DNA of 64,000 nt from Erwinia sorbitola (GCF_009738185.1 NZ_CP046509.1:248001-312000), one strand, 5' to 3'. Positions 27,101 through 35,418 are shown, counted from the first letter of the stretch. The notes: generated by a model from the sequence alone, not told the origin. A program made the numbers and translations.

Positions 27101-27985
27101 ATGAAAATTGCCTTTGATGTTGATGTCATTCGGGATTTAGGCATCACAAAAATGGTTCACCAGGTGGCGGATTGGGGCTACAAATATATTGAGCAGTCCC
27201 CGCATCCGCAGATTAACCCGTTCTATAAGCATCCAAAAGCCAGCCGCGAAATTATCACTGAATACAAAAACGCGCTGCGTGAGACCGGGCTGGAAATCTC
27301 CTCCTATATCGTTGTGTATCGCTGGTCCGGTCCGGATGAGGCACGCCGTCAGGCCGCCGTCAGAAACTGGAAACGGATGATTGAGATTGCGGTGGAAACC
27401 GGCGTACAGGTGATTAATACCGAGCTTTCCGGTAATCCGAATGAGCCAGAAATCTGCGAAGAGATGTTTTATCGCTCAATGGAAGAGCTGCTGCCTATCG
27501 TCGAACGTGAGGGCATCCGCATCGAAATACAGTCTCATCCATGGGATTTCTGCGAAGAGAGCAACGAAACCGCCGACATGGTGAAATCGTTCCGCAGTGA
27601 GAACGTCAAATACCTCTACAGCGTGCCGCACACCTTTTTCTACGACAAAGGGAAGGGCGATGTGAAAACCATGCTGGAGTATTCCGGTGTTGACCTTTCA
27701 CACGTGCTGATTGCTGACACCATGAACCACACCAAACACTGTCGCTATATTGTGAACCCGCCTGGCGTTGACGCCACGATTCACCAGCATGTGGGTGTGG
27801 GCGAAGGTGAAGTAGATTTCCAGACGCTGTTCCAGACGCTGCGCGATATGGACTTTGCCAACCGCACGTTCAAAGTTGGTGGCGAGTCAATTATTGCCTC
27901 TTCGCTGTTCGGTTACCCGGAAAAAATGAATCGTCAGGCAGTGGAAACGCGCGAGCTGATCGAGCGAGAACTGCTGAGAAAATAA
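27101..27985 (+). CDS. iolH: IolH-like TIM-barrel protein
   Basis: AP-endonuclease-2 TIM-barrel protein of 294 aa that matches B. subtilis IolH nearly end to end in recognisable blocks (FDVDVIRDLGI, YIEQSPHPQINPFYKHP, VVYRWSGPDE, VINTELSGNPNEPEICEEM, IEIQSHPWDFCEE, PHTFFYDKGKGDV, LIADTMNHTKHCRYIVNPPG). Metal ligands (E, H, D, H/E) are conserved. Its reaction is not established; a role in inositol degradation is inferred from operon position. It is preceded by a 172-bp gap and followed by iolE after 44 bp. Confidence 0.87.
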   Translation: MKIAFDVDVIRDLGITKMVHQVADWGYKYIEQSPHPQINPFYKHPKASREIITEYKNALRETGLEISSYIVVYRWSGPDEARRQAAVRNWKRMIEIAVETGVQVINTELSGNPNEPEICEEMFYRSMEELLPIVEREGIRIEIQSHPWDFCEESNETADMVKSFRSENVKYLYSVPHTFFYDKGKGDVKTMLEYSGVDLSHVLIADTMNHTKHCRYIVNPPGVDATIHQHVGVGEGEVDFQTLFQTLRDMDFANRTFKVGGESIIASSLFGYPEKMNRQAVETRELIERELLRK

Positions 27986-28029
27986 AGCAGGGCGGCAGCG
28001 GTCGCCCGGTGAACCCCTGAGGCAACACC

Positions 28030-28926
28030 ATGAACAAAGATAACGTTAAACTGGCTATTGCACCGATCGGCTGGACCAACGATGACATGCCGGATCTGGG
28101 CAAAGAGAATACTTTCCAGCAGATCGTCAGTGAAATGGCACTGGCGGGCTTTACCGGCAGTGAAGTTGGCAGCAAATATCCGCGTGACCCGGCGGTGTTA
28201 AAGCCGATGCTGGATATTCGCGGAATTCAGATCGTCAACGCGTGGTTCAGCACCTTCTTCGCCAACGGCGATAAAGCTAAAACCATTGATGAATTCATTA
28301 ACCATCGTGATTTCCTGCATGCGATGGGGGCAAAAGTGATTGGTTGTTCAGAGCAGAGCCTGAGCATCCAGGGCACCACCAAAGCGGTACTGGAAGAGAA
28401 GCCACATTTTACCGATGAGCAGTGGCGCCTGACCGTAGAAGGCTACAACGAGCTGGCGAAACTGGCCGCTGAGAAGGGCATGACCGTGGGTCTGCATCAC
28501 CATATGGGTACCGGTATTCAGACCACTGCCGAGGTGGATCGCTTTATGGCCGAGACTAACGATGATGTGTACCTGCTGTTTGATACCGGCCATGCTTACT
28601 ACTCGGAAGGTTCACAGGAGGCGATGCTGGCAATCCTGACCAAATACCTGCCGCGTATTAATCATGTGCATCTAAAAGATGTGCGCGATGAGGTGGTTGC
28701 TCAGGTCAAAAGTCAGAAGCTGTCATTCCTTGATGGTGTGAAAAAAGGTACCTTCACTGTACCGGGCGACGGTGTGATCGATTTTGATCCGGTGTTTAAA
28801 ATCCTCGACGATTTCGGCTACAAAGGCTGGATGGTGGTGGAAGCGGAGCAGGATCCTGCCCTGGCGAACCCGTTTGAGTATGCGGTAAAAGCGCGTAAGT
28901 ACATTCGCGAACACGCCGGGCTGTAA
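28030..28926 (+). CDS. iolE: Inosose dehydratase IolE
   Basis: Dehydrates scyllo-inosose (2-keto-myo-inositol) to 3D-trihydroxycyclohexane-1,2-dione. The 298-aa TIM-barrel enzyme shows APIGWTNDDMPDLG, SEVGSKYPRD, GLHHHMGTGIQT, LLFDTGHAYYSEG, HVHLKDVR and VEAEQDPA, which are IolE signatures including the metal site. Last gene of the iolDGHE run; its end borders the Rhs/IS island. TGAGG lies nine bases upstream of the start. Confidence 0.94.
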   Translation: MNKDNVKLAIAPIGWTNDDMPDLGKENTFQQIVSEMALAGFTGSEVGSKYPRDPAVLKPMLDIRGIQIVNAWFSTFFANGDKAKTIDEFINHRDFLHAMGAKVIGCSEQSLSIQGTTKAVLEEKPHFTDEQWRLTVEGYNELAKLAAEKGMTVGLHHHMGTGIQTTAEVDRFMAETNDDVYLLFDTGHAYYSEGSQEAMLAILTKYLPRINHVHLKDVRDEVVAQVKSQKLSFLDGVKKGTFTVPGDGVIDFDPVFKILDDFGYKGWMVVEAEQDPALANPFEYAVKARKYIREHAGL

Positions 28927-28966
28927 CAGCTGACGAGTCCTGGCATAGGTTGACACTTTCATGCTT

Positions 28967-29215
28967 TTAAAACGCCTGATGCACTGCATCGGGCGTTTTG
29001 TATTTTAGCGACGGATGAGGCCGCTCTCTGTTGTAAATTTCTATCGATTCCCTCGCCATCTCTCTTGTCTGCTCCCGATCTGCCGGGCGGGATAGCAAAA
29101 ACTTCGTCTTCAGTATCCCGTTTACCCTTTTCGCCAATGCGTTCTGATAGCAGTTATAGCCATCTGTTATTGAGCAGATTAGCCCGTGCTTTTTATGGAT
29201 TGACTGGTAATTTGC
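28967..29215 (-). pseudogene. IS3-family orfB (transposase) C-terminal remnant
   Basis: The minus strand translates to about 80 residues of an IS3-family integrase core C-terminus: HKKHGLICSITDGYNCYQNA, then LAKRVNGILKTKFLL, ESIEIYNRERPHPSLKY and a stop at 28967. The N-terminal part with the first two DDE Asp residues is absent; the conserved NA...RVNGILK segment with the region of the final Glu remains. Upstream the frame runs straight into a Rhs core end, so this is a fossil fused by recombination, not a mobile element. Confidence 0.75.
28970..29006 (+). terminator. Hairpin after iolE (doubles as end of IS remnant)
   Basis: AAAACGCC/GGGCGTTTT with an inner GATGCA/TGCATC stem and a T-rich tail (TTTTGTATTTT) lies 44 bp after iolE and would end its transcript. 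The same bases encode the last codons of the transposase remnant on the minus strand. Confidence 0.65.
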
Positions 29216-29320
29216 TAATCCGAGCGGATCGATTCACCCCAGCGGATTCGGCCCGTACGCATACAGGTTTATCCCCTCGCCAGCCCTATCGGATCCGGCT
29301 GCGTGAACCGCCCTACCTCT
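29216..29320 (-). pseudogene. Fossil Rhs core end
   Basis: The minus strand encodes YDPEVGRFTQPDPIGLA, then after a 1-nt deletion INLYAYGPNPLG, a stop in place of Trp, then IDPLGL. This is the conserved C-terminal end of an Rhs core, degraded by a frameshift and a nonsense codon. It matches the ends at 31145 and 33220 and marks the oldest visible layer of the Rhs island. Confidence 0.75.
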
Positions 29321-29598
29321 GGGTCGTACTACCTATTTGAGTTGTAATAGGTCAAGGATGTTGCATCGTAGTTCATACGCTACCGCCCTTCCGTGATAGT
29401 CTTTATCTGCACAAAAATATTTTAAATCAGATGATAATATAAATATAGATTATTGAGATTCAAGAATATCTCAAGACCAACGTGATGCTCGGCCAAGCGA
29501 ACATTAGAATTCAATAGAACCATAATCTGCGTGATACCCTGCAAGGTGATAATTCGGGTTAAGCAAGGTAATATACTAACGTAGCAACAGGGTAAAAA
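29321..29598. other. Non-coding gap in the Rhs island
   Basis: AT-rich DNA between the fossil Rhs end and the terminator of the first putative immunity gene. Short ORFs are present, but none has a ribosome-binding site or recognisable protein. It may be decayed toxin-tip or immunity DNA. Confidence 0.4.
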
Positions 29599-29628
29599 AC
29601 TGGAAAGATTCAAGGGTGACCTTTCCAG
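29594..29628 (-). terminator. Terminator of the 125-aa putative immunity gene
   Basis: Stem CTGGAAAG/CTTTCCAG with a 12-nt loop; on the minus strand it is followed by TTTTTT. It begins 11 bp past the stop codon of the upstream minus-strand gene. Confidence 0.8.
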
Positions 29629-29639
29629 TGTGCATTTTA

Positions 29640-30017
29640 TCAATCACTAAATACAAAGCTTTCTTCAGCTAAATTGTGGTCTTTTCTATACTTCTCGTCC
29701 CACATTAAATAATCATCTGGCTCCTGAGAGCTAATACCTTTTTGCCAATACTGCTCTCCATAGGCTAACTCCATCGCCCAATGATATTCCAACTCATGGC
29801 ACCGAACAACAATCGCCATATAACCATCTAGTGCATTTTTTACTAAAGGCGAAGAAAACATGAGAGACTCTGCTTCATCTTCTGATTTATTAGCATATTT
29901 CACCATGATGGCTTTTATTATTTCCACCCACGTATGAAAATTGAAAATTATATTTTCCGTCGGTTTTTTATCATTAATAAATGAAATTTGGTCAACAATC
30001 TTATTTTTATCCATCAT
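29640..30017 (-). CDS. Putative Rhs immunity protein (unrecognised, 125 aa)
   Basis: I do not recognise this 125-aa protein. It is AT-rich, acidic and aromatic (HTWVEIIKAIMVKYA, ELEYHWAMELAYGEQYW), with no signal peptide or TM segment. The ATG at 30017 is chosen because AAAGG lies nine bases upstream; a TTG at 30026 is less likely. It begins 2 bp after the stop codon of an Rhs toxin-tip remnant, the usual arrangement of toxin and cognate immunity genes, and is followed by its own terminator. Immunity is inferred from this context only. Confidence 0.65.
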   Translation of the reverse strand: MMDKNKIVDQISFINDKKPTENIIFNFHTWVEIIKAIMVKYANKSEDEAESLMFSSPLVKNALDGYMAIVVRCHELEYHWAMELAYGEQYWQKGISSQEPDDYLMWDEKYRKDHNLAEESFVFSD

Positions 30018-30019
30018 AG

Positions 30020-30180
30020 CTAACAACCTTTAACTTTAAAACGATCAAACAGCGCTGCTGCTTTATCTGAGAAAATTTCCAATTGACTTACTCTGCTTGT
30101 TGGCGATGCCCCTCTTCTTACTGCCCTGGATTCCATACCACAGAACCAGTCACACTATCATACCCATGTAAAAGATTTGT
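30020..30180 (-). pseudogene. Displaced Rhs toxin-tip remnant with frameshift
   Basis: The minus strand reads CDNTNLLHGYDSVTGSVV in one frame, and after an apparent single-base loss near 30130 continues as ESRAVRRGASPTSRVSQLE, then IFSDKAAALFDRFKVKGC and TAG at 30020-30022. It is the C-terminal end of a polymorphic toxin tip without its Rhs core, next to a presumed immunity gene. The toxin family is not recognised. Confidence 0.55.
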
Positions 30181-30338
30181 GTTGTCGCACCGTATTTAAG
30201 ATAGCACCGCCTGACAAGGCAACCGCTGGCGCTCAACATGATGCCCGGTCAGGTGGTGATTAAGATACAGCAGGTTAATATGCTGGCCTAGAAACTAATA
30301 AACTTTTCATAATGAACTATATAATATTTTTCATATTT
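30181..30338. other. Junction DNA between Rhs cassettes
   Basis: 158 bp with no complete gene. The plus strand has a short open frame ending LNMMPGQVVIKIQQVNMLA and TAG at about 30288, which looks like the tail of some other gene but matches nothing I can name. AT-rich DNA follows downstream of the 122-aa immunity gene. Confidence 0.3.
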
Positions 30339-30707
30339 TTAACTTGGAAATATTCTACGCCAATCTTCAGACTCACTTAACCTTGACCATGTTGCATATT
30401 TCCACTTTATATTCCCTTCTTTTAAATTTTTACTAATTGAGTCTTCAAAAGAAGAATTGAAATCATCTTCTGAATTTAAGATAATGTAGAGAATATGAAA
30501 ATCATCACAAAGAAAATCCCCTAACCGATCAATTCTATCCACAACCTCCAATGAGTAACCCTCCATGGTTGCTCTAGCTATATCACGCCCTTTATCATCT
30601 TTATAAGGTAACTTTATACTAAATGCCTTTTCTAGTTTAGGAATTAATTTATCAAAAGGAATATCTTCGAGCAGTACAATACTTAAACGTCTATTGTTTT
30701 TTTTCAT
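30339..30707 (-). CDS. Putative Rhs immunity protein (unrecognised, 122 aa)
   Basis: Unrecognised 122-aa, AT-rich, charged protein (MKKNNRRLSIVLLEDIPFDK; acidic centre DFLCDDFHILYIILNSEDDF; C-terminus ATWSRLSESEDWRRIFPS). It starts 13 bp after the stop of the orphan Rhs tip at 30721, on the same strand, as expected of its cognate immunity gene. The strong drop in GC relative to the Rhs core is typical of tip-immunity cassettes. No TM segment, so a cytoplasmic antitoxin is likely. Function is inferred from position. Confidence 0.7.
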   Translation of the reverse strand: MKKNNRRLSIVLLEDIPFDKLIPKLEKAFSIKLPYKDDKGRDIARATMEGYSLEVVDRIDRLGDFLCDDFHILYIILNSEDDFNSSFEDSISKNLKEGNIKWKYATWSRLSESEDWRRIFPS

Positions 30708-30720
30708 TTCGCACCCTTAA

Positions 30721-32052
30721 TTAACATCCACCGCTACCCAACCGACGTTGAACATCTCCAGATCTTGCCATTGCATCTATCTCATGAGTTGGGAATATCC
30801 TAAAACCAAAAGGCTCATTTCTTAGCCCAGGAATAGCCTGTCTCAACCGCCTATCTATTGAAGCTTCTATTTCACTCATTCCTGATATCATAAATGCCTC
30901 GCGTCTTCTATTATCAAATACAGGATTGTTAGCTAAATAATCCGAGTGGATGAACCCGTCCACATCAAAGTCTTTTAGATTAATAGGTTTAGCAAGCGCC
31001 GGATCATGGGATTTACTTATTCCGCTTGCGGCACTACCTCGGTATCCGACAGTTGCGTTTGGATCTATTTTCTGTATCGCTGGGAGATGCTCTAGCAAGA
31101 TCGCATCTATTTGCTGTTGGATGCTACTTAAGCTGCTAAGTCCTAGCGGATCGATCCACCCCAGCGGATTCGGCGCATAAGCATACAGGTTTATCCCCCC
31201 CGCCAGCCCTATCGGATCCGGCTGCGTGAAGCTCCCGCTCCCCGGGTCGTAGTACCTCAGCGTATTATAATGCAGCCCCGTCTCTTCGTCATAATACTGT
31301 CCCGCAAAACGCAGGTTCTGCTTCGCCGCGTACGGCGACAGCCGGCTCTCCTCCCTTCTGATGACCCCGAACAGCCCCGTATGCAGCGGACGCCACACCG
31401 TGTTTCCCTCCCTGTCACTCAGCGCCTGCGGCATCCCGTTCACTTCCGCATGTACGTACCGCATCCCGCCCTCGCCGCTGTCATACCGCGCCAGCGGCGT
31501 GTGGCTCTCTCCGTGATAAAAGTGGAAGGTCAGCGCCTCGTGCGTACCCTGCTCTGCGCTCAGGCGCATCCCCTGCCAGTAAAAATCCGTCCGCTTATCC
31601 GGCTCGTACGGGCTCACATGCTTCACCGTTTTGGCCGTCCGCCTCCCCAGGCCGTCGTAGTCATAGCACACCTCCCGGTAGCGGGGATGCCCGCTGAACG
31701 TCACCGACGTCACGCGCCCGTCGCCGTCGTAGTGAAGGTGCTGCACCGCGCTGTCCTTCACGCTGATGCGCCGCGCCAGCCGCCCGAACTCGTCCCACTC
31801 GTGGCGGTAATCACCCGCCCGGCTCACCTGGTCGTTCCACGCCACCGCTCCGCCGTTCAGCAGGTTACCCGACGCGTCCCAGCGGAACGCCTCCTCCCGC
31901 CCCTCCGCGTACCGGGCCAGCACCCGGTCAGCCCCGTCATACTCCCAGCGCGTGTCCTGCCTCACCCCGTATCCGCCCGCCTCCTGTCCGGTCGTCAGCG
32001 TCATCTTCACCATCCGGTGGCGGCGGTCATACTGCCAGCGCCGCGCCAGCAC
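30721..32052 (-). CDS. Orphan Rhs fragment: truncated core with nucleotidyltransferase-like toxin tip
   Basis: N-terminally truncated Rhs (443 aa from a GTG at 32052). The core frame stays open upstream to about 32261 but without a start codon there. YD-repeat core (residues 1-300) ends in the cleavage motif WIDPLGL; the last ~140 residues are a distinct, AT-richer tip. The tip carries VGYRGSAASG followed 20 residues later by DFDVDGFI, resembling the G-S...D-x-D motif of the nucleotidyltransferase fold; it ends QRRLGSGGC. Lacking PAAR and delivery regions, it is a displaced rhs-CT cassette that could be restored by recombination with the full-length gene via the shared core. Toxin activity is inferred. 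Confidence 0.75.
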   Translation of the reverse strand: MLARRWQYDRRHRMVKMTLTTGQEAGGYGVRQDTRWEYDGADRVLARYAEGREEAFRWDASGNLLNGGAVAWNDQVSRAGDYRHEWDEFGRLARRISVKDSAVQHLHYDGDGRVTSVTFSGHPRYREVCYDYDGLGRRTAKTVKHVSPYEPDKRTDFYWQGMRLSAEQGTHEALTFHFYHGESHTPLARYDSGEGGMRYVHAEVNGMPQALSDREGNTVWRPLHTGLFGVIRREESRLSPYAAKQNLRFAGQYYDEETGLHYNTLRYYDPGSGSFTQPDPIGLAGGINLYAYAPNPLGWIDPLGLSSLSSIQQQIDAILLEHLPAIQKIDPNATVGYRGSAASGISKSHDPALAKPINLKDFDVDGFIHSDYLANNPVFDNRRREAFMISGMSEIEASIDRRLRQAIPGLRNEPFGFRIFPTHEIDAMARSGDVQRRLGSGGC

Positions 32053-32261
32053 CGGGCTGAAGGGCCGGCCTGCCGCCTGCCGTCCGGCAGTTTTCGCCGT
32101 GATGCGCCCCGCAGCATCGTACTCCGTCCGCTCCGTCAGCGCCCCCAGGGTTCGCTCCGTCTCACGGTGCAGCCGGTCGCGCGCGTATTCCGCCAGCGTG
32201 TGCCGCTCACCCCCGTGCAGGAACTCGCTCTGGAGCAGGTGTCCGCTGCCGTAGCGGCAGT
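31145..32261. repeat. 1.1-kb direct repeat of Rhs core, copy A
   Basis: Nearly identical to 33220-34334. Homology begins at the IDPLGL end of the core and stops abruptly at 32261, where unrelated DNA begins. Copy A is 2 bp longer, having the two bases missing in copy B that cause a frameshift there. Confidence 0.9.
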
Positions 32262-32264
32262 AAA

Positions 32265-32422
32265 CATCTGACGGCTGTATTGTGCTGGTTCTGGACAGTG
32301 AAGAAGTGGAAGATCTGAAACGTGAGCAGGAAGCCCTGCGCCAGCAAATGCGGCAGATTAAGCAGGCTAACCGGGATATGAAGAACGCCGCTAAAGCGGC
32401 GCTCGGGGGGATCAGGGTTTAA
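32265..32422 (+). pseudogene. Short coiled-coil ORF remnant at the Rhs junction
   Basis: On the plus strand an open frame directly from the end of the Rhs homology encodes about 50 residues: VLVLDSEEVEDLKREQEA, then LRQQMRQIKQANRDMKNAAK and AALGGIRV before TAA at about 32422. It is highly helical and lacks a convincing ribosome-binding site, so it looks like the 3' end of a gene brought in by recombination. I do not recognise the family. Confidence 0.35.
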
Positions 32423-32479
32423 CCTATCAACCGCATGGAAATAGCTGGAAAGATCTGTTGGTTTTTCCAGCCATTATAG

Positions 32480-32836
32480 CTACTCGTATTTCAATTTATA
32501 CTTCCCAACCACATCAAAAACATGATCATAAGTACTTAATACAATTCTTTTTCTGCCATTTTTATACACACCTTCAACCTCATCAAAGCTTGATTCTGTA
32601 TATTTTTCGTATGGATAATCATCAATTTTATATATAGATAAGCTTTCTATTTCATCAAATAAAAACTGAATATCCACATCAGGATAGTTCATGATCGCCG
32701 GTCTACAAGCAGATAGTGACAATGATGCCTTAATAGCCAACTTAAATGGGTGAAAATTTAAATCCGTATTGGATAAGATCAAAGCATTACGTCCAAAAAT
32801 AACACCATATTTTGTTTCTATTTCTTTCATTTTCAT
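32480..32836 (-). CDS. Putative Rhs immunity protein (unrecognised, 118 aa)
   Basis: Unrecognised AT-rich protein of 118 aa (KYGVIFGRNALILSNTDLNF; FLFDEIESLSIYKIDDYPYE; ending VFDVVGKYKLKYE). Its ATG at 32836 lies 1 bp past the TGA of the main Rhs gene (32838-32840), implying translational coupling. An ATG two codons in (32830) is also possible. Position and low GC mark it as the cognate immunity protein of the adjacent Rhs tip. No known immunity family is recognised. Confidence 0.75.
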   Translation of the reverse strand: MKMKEIETKYGVIFGRNALILSNTDLNFHPFKLAIKASLSLSACRPAIMNYPDVDIQFLFDEIESLSIYKIDDYPYEKYTESSFDEVEGVYKNGRKRIVLSTYDHVFDVVGKYKLKYE

Positions 32837-32837
32837 A

Positions 32838-34190
32838 TCAATGGCAACCTCTTACCCCTATTGATTCACCACCATTTTGAGTCGTAAATCTTCGATCAAT
32901 TTTAATTTCAGCCAACTCAGCAGGAGTTGCCCACCTAGATGGTATCTTAGATATCCCAGCCTCTTTAGCAGCATAAAGACGTCTATTATCTAAACTAAAC
33001 ACCGAATGTTTATGCGCACCTTGAGATAATAATCGTTCCTGAACGTTGGCAGGTAAATCAAGCATTCTAACTTTACGAATAGGCTCAACTTGGTTGATAT
33101 ATGATGGATCATTTATTAAACGGTGCTTGAGGTCATTAATACTTCGTCCATCATCAAATATTGGATTGATATCGTTCTGGGAATATAAAACCGTTTTAGG
33201 ACTGACCGGTGATAACCCAAGCGGATCGATCCAAGTTAACGGATTCGGCCCGTACGCATACAGGTTTATCCCGCCCCTTAATCCTATCGGATCCGGCTGC
33301 GTGAAGCTCCCGCTCCCCGGATCGTAGTACCTCAGCGGATTATAATGCAGCCCCGTCTCTTCGTCATAGTACTGTCCCGCAAAACGCAGGTTCTGCCTCG
33401 CCGCATACGGCGACAGCCGGCTCTCCTCCCTTCTGATGACCCCAAACAGCCCCGTATGCAGCGGACGCCACACCGTGTTTCCCTCCCTGTCACTCAGCGC
33501 CTGCGGCATCCCGTTCACTTCCGCATGTACGTACCGCATCCCGCCCTCGCCGCTGTCATACCGCGCCAGCGGCGTGTGGCTCTCTCCGTGATAAAAGTGG
33601 AAGGTCAGCGCCTCGTGCGTCCCCTGCTCTGCGCTCAGGCGCATCCCCTGCCAGTAAAAATCCGTCCGCTTATCCGGCTCGTACGGGCTCACATGCTTCA
33701 CCGTTTTGGCCGTCCGCCTCCCCAGGCCGTCGTAGTCATAGCACACCTCCCGGTAGCGGGGATGCCCGCTGAACGTCACCGACGTCACGCGCCCGTCGCC
33801 GTCGTAGTGAAGGTGCTGCACCGCGCTGTCCTTCACGCTGATGCGCCGCGCCAGCCGCCCGAACTCGTCCCACTCGTGGCGGTAATCACCCGCCCGGCTC
33901 ACCTGGTCGTTCCACGCCACCGCCCCGCCGTTCAGCAGGTTACCCGACGCGTCCCAGCGGAACGCCTCCTCCCGCCCCTCCGCGTACCGGGCCAGCACCC
34001 GGTCAGCCCCGTCATACTCCCAGCGCGTGTCCTGCCTCACCCCGTATCCGCCCGCCTCCTGTCCGGTCGTCAGCGTCATCTTCACCATCCGGTGGCGGCG
34101 GTCATACTGCCAGCGCCGCGCCAGCACCGGGCGAAGGGCCGGCCTGCCGCCTGCCGCCGGCAGTTTTCGCCGTGATGCGCCCCGCAGCAT
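32838..34190 (-). pseudogene. Main Rhs gene, C-terminal part (core end and toxin tip)
   Basis: Third segment of the Rhs gene spanning 37439-32838. From about 34130 the frame holds the core to WIDPLGL, then a ~125-aa tip: YSQNDINPIFDDGRSINDLK, VEPIRKVRMLD, HKHSVFSLDNRRLYAAKEAG, KIPSRWATPAELAEI, ending GESIGVRGCH. The SLDNRRLYAAKEAG...IP.RW block recurs in many Rhs/polymorphic toxin tips, but I cannot assign an activity. The segment is out of frame with the middle part because copy B of the core repeat lacks two bases (near 34133 and 34157) present in copy A. Confidence 0.75.
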
Positions 34191-34334
34191 CGTACTCCGT
34201 CCGCTCCGTCAGCGCCCCCAGGGTTCGCTCCGTCTCACGGTGCAGCCGGTCGCGCGCGTATTCCGCCAGCGTGTGCCGCTCCCCCCCGTGCAGGAACTCG
34301 CTCTGGAGCAGGTGTCCGCTGCCGTAGCGGCAGT
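33220..34334. repeat. 1.1-kb direct repeat of Rhs core, copy B
   Basis: Partner of 31145-32261, in the same orientation, within the full-length Rhs gene. The repeats bracket the tip-immunity pair of the main gene, so recombination between them would swap or delete it. Confidence 0.9.
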
Positions 34335-35418
34335 GCAGCAGCCGGCTCCCGTCCGGGTAGGCGGTGCTGACGAGGCTGCCGCCGGCGTCATACCCGTACC
34401 GGTACTGCCCCCCGTGGTTACGCTCCCCGGCCAGCTGCCCCGCGGCGTCAAAGTCAAAGGAGACCGTCCGGTACTCAGGCGGCTGCCCCGCGGACAGCGC
34501 CGCCCGGCAGGCGGCCTGCCCGGCATGCCGGATGTGCAGCGAGCCCGGCCGGTACTCATATTCGGTACGGCAGTCCGCCCCCTCCCGCCGCACCAGACGC
34601 CCGGCCCTGTCGCGCACCAGGGTGGTGCACAGCTCGCCGCCCTGCGTCCCCAGCAGCCTCTCTTTCACCACCGCCCCCAGCCGGTTACGGGTCAGCTCCC
34701 GCACCGTGCCGTCCGGACGAACCTCGCGCATCAGCCCGTCCAGCGCGCTGTAAGCAAACCGGAAGGGCTCGCCCTTCTCATTGTACAGCGCGCTCAGGCG
34801 GCCAAAATTATCATACTCAAAGCGCACCCGCTTTCCGTCCTCCCGCCGCTCCGTCACCTGCCCCCGCGCGTTATAGCGGTAGCGCACCCGGGTTTCCCCG
34901 TCCCCGCTGATGCACTCCGGCAGCCCGGAGGCCGCGTAGCGGTACTCCCGCACGCCCCCTCCGGCAAACCGCTGCGTCAGCAGCCGCCCCGCGGGGGAAA
35001 ACGTCAGGCGCTCCGTCTGGTGCAGGGCGTTCTGGATAAGGCTGAGTTGCCCGTAGTCATCATATATAAACCGCGTCACGCTGCCGGTGCAGTCGGTCCG
35101 GTTCAGCAGCCGGCCGCTGGCGCTGTAGCGGTAGTGCGTCTCGTTGTTTCCCGGGTCGCGCCGGCAGATGCAGTGGCCCGCGTCGTCCCGGACGAACAGC
35201 GTTTCCCCGCCGCCGGGGTCAGTCTGCGCCACCAGATCCCCCCGGTCGTTATACCGGTAACGCCAGGTGCCGCCGTCAGGCATCACCCGCACCAGCGGAA
35301 AGGCAAAGTCCTCATGCCACCGGGTATGGGTTTTCTGCCCCTCCGGATCGGTGGTGTGCGTCAGATTGCCGCTGAGGTCATACTCCAGCGTCCACGCATT
35401 ATTATCCGGGTCGGTCAC
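34102..35418 (-). pseudogene. Main Rhs gene, middle part (YD-repeat core)
   Basis: Rhs core of YD repeats (YDLSGNLTHTTDPEGQKTHT, YRYNDRGDLVAQTDPGG, YDAGGSLVSTAYPDGS), which builds the toxin-enclosing cocoon. The frame continues upstream without interruption to about 35503, where it is out of register with the N-terminal segment by one apparent missing G (TGGGG where TGGGGG would keep the frame). At its 3' end it leaves the frame at 34157. The native protein would be about 1,530 aa if both frameshifts were corrected. Confidence 0.75.

Noticed and set aside
28967..29215. Functional IS element
   Set aside because: Only about 80 C-terminal residues of orfB remain, with no orfA, no catalytic N-terminal half and no matching terminal repeats.
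29422..29643. 73-aa ORF downstream of the 125-aa gene
   Set aside because: It runs through the terminator hairpin and lacks a ribosome-binding site or similarity.
34102..34190. Programmed frameshift in the Rhs gene
   Set aside because: No slippery heptamer is seen, and the sister repeat copy shows that two bases are simply missing.
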